Shown here piece after piece: positions 59,273 to 64,000 of a stretch of DNA of 64,000 bases. The translations under genes and the position numbers were made by a program. The DNA is from Burhinus oedicnemus (taxonomy: Eukaryota; Chordata; Aves; Charadriiformes; Burhinidae): positions 3,791,017 through 3,855,016 of the forward strand of contig VFFE01009068.1 of NCBI GenBank assembly GCA_008921705.1, read 5' to 3'. Every line of letters begins with the position of its first letter. The stretch's first letter is position 1. The notes under the pieces are model-generated. The model ran no database searches. It saw nothing but the letters and a program-made list of their open reading frames with translations, and had not been told where the DNA came from.

Positions 59273-61527
59273 ATGAATTACTTTGATTCTGAAATTGTTA
59301 TCATTCATACATACAACCATCTTACACAAACAGTTGAGTAACAGAGCTATTTAAAAAATTCAGAGACCAAGTTTGCTCCCATTTAAATCTGTTCAAACAT
59401 GTAGATTTCAAGGTTAACAATTTACTACAAGCTCTAATTTACTCTGCAAACACATAATTCATTGTCTCTCAGTGGTATCGCATATCCTCAAAAAATACAA
59501 ATTCAAATTTGGTTTTTACATTTTTCTTACCATCAAAACTCTGCAACTATTGCCTATAACCAGTATTATCAAGATGAATTCTTTTTGGCTCACATTTCTC
59601 CAGCCGTGATATAAAGTCTGCAATACAAATTTAGTTGCAGTTTGCAAATGTTACATAGTCCACATCAACTCACTCTTCCAAAGCCGCACCACATGGATAA
59701 TGCTAAAAGAGTAGAAAGCACTCAAAATTTTATCTTTGAAATAAGCACACATCATCTATTTAATACTACTCAGAAATAAAGACTTATCAAATACTGCTGG
59801 TGCATGATGAAAATGATAAAGACACAAGATAGCGGTTTAGAGTGTTTGTAGTAGCGATGCATAAAGACACATCCAAACTCTGGGATGCTTGCAGTGCTTT
59901 CAAAAAGACTCAGGTGTCAATCTGCCAGTATATTAATAATTAGCAGGCAAGTATAAAAGCTCTTACTGATTTAAATCAGTTAAAATAATTTCAATAAAAG
60001 AACATGTGTGAGGGGTTTAATGTCTTCATCTACTCATGCAGAAAAATGAGAACTTGATGCTGTCATGTAAAATAAGAGCAGCTATATGCTAATGCTATCA
60101 GATGACTAGCTGACCCTAATAAGTTTTAATAGAGTTGCAGAAATTAAAGAAGTGACAGAAAGCAAATGACACAAACTGTTCATGCAAATGCTTCTAGACT
60201 TTGGGCCTATTTAGACTTAAGACTACTCACAATATTTGTTAAGCCAGCAAAGCTCTCCTGAAAGGAGGAATAAGAGCAGTCTAGAGGCAGTTATCTTGTA
60301 TTTCGACAGAGTGGGTTCTGCAAGAGAAAATCTGCCCATAGTCTTGCATTAATGCAGAGACTTTAGGCCAATGCAGTTTACTTTGTCTCCCAAACTGGAA
60401 TATGCTGCATCAGCATAAATGTATTTCTATCTGTACTGCTAGGGGAGCTCATCTTTCCTACAGCTGCAGAAATAAAGTGAGGAGGTTTTGGATTATTATG
60501 GCACAGAAGGGGAAAAAAACCCCAAAACCAAAACCCATGTTGATGGACACAGAATGGATGTTCGTCTGTCATCATTTCATCAGTCCCACAAAACTAACAT
60601 AGGAATGAAGAGGAAACAAGTAATAAAATGCAGTTAGACATAGAGAGCAGTTTGCACATAAAGAACTCAACACCATTCATTATCTTCCTTCACATTCACT
60701 GTCCTAAGCATAGCTATCCACGTTTTCTTAACTCCTAAGGCTGAAGATGAAAACATCTGAATCCTTTTTGTAATGACAAAGTCAAGAATCCTGTGCAAGG
60801 AGCATCTTCTTTGCAAAACATCATGATGCTGCAGGACCCCATTGTTCAAGAGAACCTGAATAATGTTACCACTACTTTCATGTAAAACGTACACATCAGG
60901 TCTATGCTTATTTGTTATGGGATGCTGGTGAGGTGATGATAAGGAAAGAAAAGAATCCTTACATATTTATAAGGACCAAATAATTAGCAAATTGCCAATT
61001 CCAAACACAGCAAAACCATATGAGGAGAAAAAGAAAACAAATCACATAATCATATATCAGATAATAATCTTGTGAGGGAAAACTACTAAGATTCCAAAAG
61101 GAATCAATGTACCTGTAATTAACAAAATGACCACTTTAAGAAATGTTCTCCCTACACAAGGCTAGAAGGGATCTACCGGATCAGTCCAGTCTCCCAAAAC
61201 CACAAGCCTTTAGACAGTGGCGCTTTAGTCCAGGAGAACAGACAGAGCATCTGCTCCACGTACCTTCATGCACAAATCACAGTTCACTGCCCTCTATCAG
61301 TTTAAGGCCTCCAGCACTACCTAAAGGAAACAGAGAAACACTGGAGGAGATCAAGGGTTTCACCAGTGTACTTGTCACCTTCAACAGCAAGGCTAAGAGT
61401 TAGTAGATAAAAATCTGTGGGTCACTTCTGGAAGCAGACTGGGCCCTGGGAAAGGCCCCTTACAGTTGATGTCTGCAAAAATCAGAGCTCCACAGGTTAC
61501 AACTCCAGTAGATCTCAAACCCATTAC

Positions 61528-61554
61528 TTTTTTTTTTCTTTTTTTTTTTTTTTT
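61528..61554. repeat. Poly(T) tract
   Basis: About 26 T with a single interrupting C. No adjacent processed pseudogene or SINE body is recognised on its left, so it is treated as low complexity. Confidence 0.85.
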
Positions 61555-63167
61555 AACTGTCAGCTTGAAAAACCTTTAAAACGTGTTTGTATAGATAGTT
61601 AATTATTCCTATTTATTTATGGGAAACATACATATAAATTAAGCTTCAATATAAATATTTGCAATAAATGCCCAAAACCTGATGTATATAGGGAATTTTT
61701 ACCATTGCCTTTCCAAACACACTAATCTGAAAACAGTGTTCAGTCATACCCCAAGCTCATAATCTCCACATGCCAAATGGCAACAGTAGAACTACCCTGG
61801 CTGAAGTTCACAGTAAACTGTAATTGAAAGAAAAAGATCTATACTATCAACAGGCTTTTGTTTGAAAAGGCTCTAGGTTTGGGTGTTTTGTAGATGGACA
61901 ATAGCAAGACTGAAGAAAAGTCACCACTCAGTGTCATAAGCAGTTTTGTTGGAACAGAAGAGGAAGCAAAAGAAGACTTCTTCTGGTGGCAGTTTTGATT
62001 TAATATGTGGCTGAATTACATCAAGTACCACTAATGTGACACCTTTCACACTTTCAACTCAAAATCAGTTTTAGAAAGACATCAACAAATGATGGTGAAA
62101 TGTTCTCATTTACTTCTTGTCTTCAAGTTCTACAGCATGAATAGTAAATACAGGGATGTAGACTAAAAATATGAAATACATATTCCAAAATCTACTACAA
62201 AATCCAATACAATGTGCTTTCTGAAAGAAAAAGAAAAAAACAATTGCGAGAGCAGCCTGTGTATAAAGGCTTTTCCCTACAGTATGAGATGTGTATATCT
62301 TCAAGAAACTTCTGAAATTAAGAACTTTTGATGGCAGTCAAAGGAGAAATAATAAATTAGTCAGGATAGGTGCTAACATTTGCTAACATAAACACATAAA
62401 TCTGTCAGTTGTCTCAACTTCTTTGGTCTGTTTTAGTAAATTATCCCTTAAGGATCATTTGCAAACATCTCTGAGAAGTACTACAGATTTTCTTTTCTCT
62501 TCTTTAATTTCTTACACATAATTGCTAGTAACTTACTGTTCAGGTGCACCTTTGCCATAACACAAAAACAACAAAGAGAGAATCACATCTTGTTGTAGCA
62601 AGTTTGAAATTCATTTATATAAACCCAAATGCTTATAGAAATGCTTAGGCTTCTTAATTACACAACTAAGATACATAAGGAAATATAACTTACAATAGAA
62701 GCATGGAAATGAGATGGTACCTGGGGAGGTGGCTGCCTGACAGAGTCTGGGGCACCCGGGTCCTTTCCTGAGGCTCGCCAAGGCCCCTGAGTCTGAGGGA
62801 TTTCAGGCTAACCAGGCAGCTGGGAATCCAAGCTTTAGCCTTCAGCTTGCAAATGCCATTTGTTTGCTCCTTAATCTGTGTTATATTAAAGCATCCTCTC
62901 CCCCACACCCACCAACCATTTAACATATTCAGTTTTTCAGTCAGACTTGGGTTTGATATTTTGAAAAAAGGTGACATTTTCTGCGAAGTGTGGCAATTCC
63001 TGTTCCCACAAAATGCAAGTGTAGCTTAGCTCCCACCACCACTTGCCATTTGAAGGCTGGAAAGAGACAATGTTTTGTTTTGCTTTCTACCCAGCGAATA
63101 AAGCTGTAAGTGGCACGAAATTGGGTTAGTAGCAAGTTTGCTCCTTTTAGGTTAGAAGACTATGCAG

Positions 63168-63290
63168 AACGGCCCTGGATCCTGCAGAGCAGTGAAGACC
63201 TAACTTTGAACACAAAGGCTAGCTATCTCTGGAATCACTGCTTAACATCAGGTTAAGCAATGTTTAAATACCTTGAGGGTTTAGCGTCTT
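63168..63290. repeat. Hairpin within a possible ancient palindromic repeat
   Basis: A perfect 8-bp inverted repeat, TGCTTAAC (63239-63246) and GTTAAGCA (63252-63259), with a 5-nt loop. It is preceded by 'CCTGGATCCTGCAGAGCAGTGAAGACC'. The words GCTTAAC/GTTAAGC and 'gatcctgca' recall the same old reptile-bird palindromic family as at 37.9 kb. Confidence 0.3.
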
Positions 63291-64000
63291 GAAGTCCAAG
63301 CCTTCTTTAAGAAAAAGATATTCTTATCTAGTCTTTATATGCAAGTCATCTGGGGAAAGGTCATCTGTGCACCCCTCTCTTTCTAAACAAGCAGCATTAT
63401 ATCAATTGGATGCTTATCTCAGAGATGTTTGAAGACAAAATAACATGAGGAAAATATTACAACATAAAATGGAAATGGATGCAAATAATGGTATCCTTAC
63501 ATAAAAATATGCCTACAGAGAAAGACTGAAAATCTATAGCCTTGACTTTGGAATAAACTCCAAGGAGGTTAATTTTCATCTTTCAAATTTCAAGAATTAT
63601 ATTTCTGGAAAATTATATCTAATAAAATGTATAACCCAACTAATTAATATCGTCACTCATAAATTCTCACAGAACTCACTCAGCAACCAAAGTAAGTGCT
63701 GTAAATGTAGGGTGAACAGTCGTTCTATAATTCATATCTGACAATGTACGTAAAAATATTTTAAGTGAAAATTTTAACTAAGGGACTATTGCATAGTATA
63801 TATTAAAACGTGTAAAAAAAATGCGTTCCTACAAGAATATTCTCATCATCAGACTATAAAGTTTTGCGATATGTTTATTTGCAGGAGGAAAACATAAAAT
63901 GCAGACAGGAAATCCCACATCCAAGCAAAAAATACATGTTTAACAGAGGAATTTTGTATCCTAAAATTCCAACTGAAACCGATACAATCATACATTCTTC

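Larger units (their letters stand above)
57080..64000. other. AT-rich non-coding stretch to window end
   Basis: No gene is recognised in about 6.9 kb. Landmarks are a run of eight C (57686-57693), an AAT trinucleotide tract (58997-59036), two old palindromic repeat remnants (59200-59272 and 63168-63290), and a poly(T) tract (61528-61554). Open frames here are short and unremarkable. Confidence 0.5.

Noticed and set aside
61157..61240. Old CR1 3' end in antisense (CTAGAAGGGATCT...AGTCCAGTCTCCC)
   Set aside because: The resemblance covers about 45 bp only and has no supporting downstream block, so it cannot be told from chance.
61528..61554. Poly(T) as the tail of a processed pseudogene
   Set aside because: No gene-like sequence follows on the right in reverse orientation, and no target duplication is visible.
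1..64000. CRISPR arrays, bacterial operons or phage features
   Set aside because: There are no direct-repeat arrays, no dense coding and no Shine-Dalgarno-preceded genes. The repeats present are vertebrate LINE, SINE and LTR types.

Overview
This window reads as vertebrate, bird-type nuclear DNA. It is AT-rich, unannotatable as host coding sequence, and carries chicken-repeat-1 (CR1) LINE fragments with the (ATTCTATG)n tail. It also has ERVL-type solo LTRs of the kind that open with TGTCCTGG or TGTGCTGG and close with AAACCATGACA, plus very old amniote repeats (MIR-like SINEs, a decayed CR1/L3-like tail). The two LTR families suggest a neoavian rather than galliform bird. That last point is recalled knowledge and inference, not shown by the window. 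A run of 20 Ns inside a C homopolymer shows a draft assembly.

I find no host protein-coding gene, rRNA or tRNA that I can support. Apart from CR1 reverse-transcriptase remnants, open frames are short, match no family I recognise and lack convincing paired splice sites. The window is best described as intergenic DNA or the inside of a very large intron.

Layout: 1-10.9 kb is AT-rich DNA with several GC- or CpG-rich islets (5.9-6.1, 7.2-7.65, 9.17-9.33, 10.55-10.86 kb) and one MIR. 10.9-16.2 kb is unique AT-rich DNA with a perfect 24-bp palindrome. 16.2-23.2 kb is the mobile-element cluster: an LTR, a 1.4-kb CR1 in sense, a 0.6-kb CR1 in antisense, then a second LTR with an exact 5-bp target duplication. 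23.2-36.8 kb is unique AT-rich DNA with one TG/TA microsatellite. 36.8-40.7 kb has two CpG-retaining patches and an old palindromic repeat. 41.6-42.0 kb is an ancient CR1/L3-like tail. 42-54.9 kb is unique DNA with the assembly gap, a 29-bp tandem duplication and a tRNA-SINE scrap. 55.0-56.3 kb is an antisense CR1, internally deleted and interrupted by a second CR1 tail, followed by two MIRs. 57.1-64 kb is unique AT-rich DNA.

No part of the window shows an evident new biological system. The most interesting items are the layered CR1 locus at 55 kb, the inverted CR1 pair at 20-21.8 kb, the CpG-retaining non-repeat patches (best at 36.8-37.4 kb), the GC-rich islet at 10.6-10.8 kb with stacked hairpins and a G-quadruplex motif, and the 24-bp palindrome at 13.47 kb.
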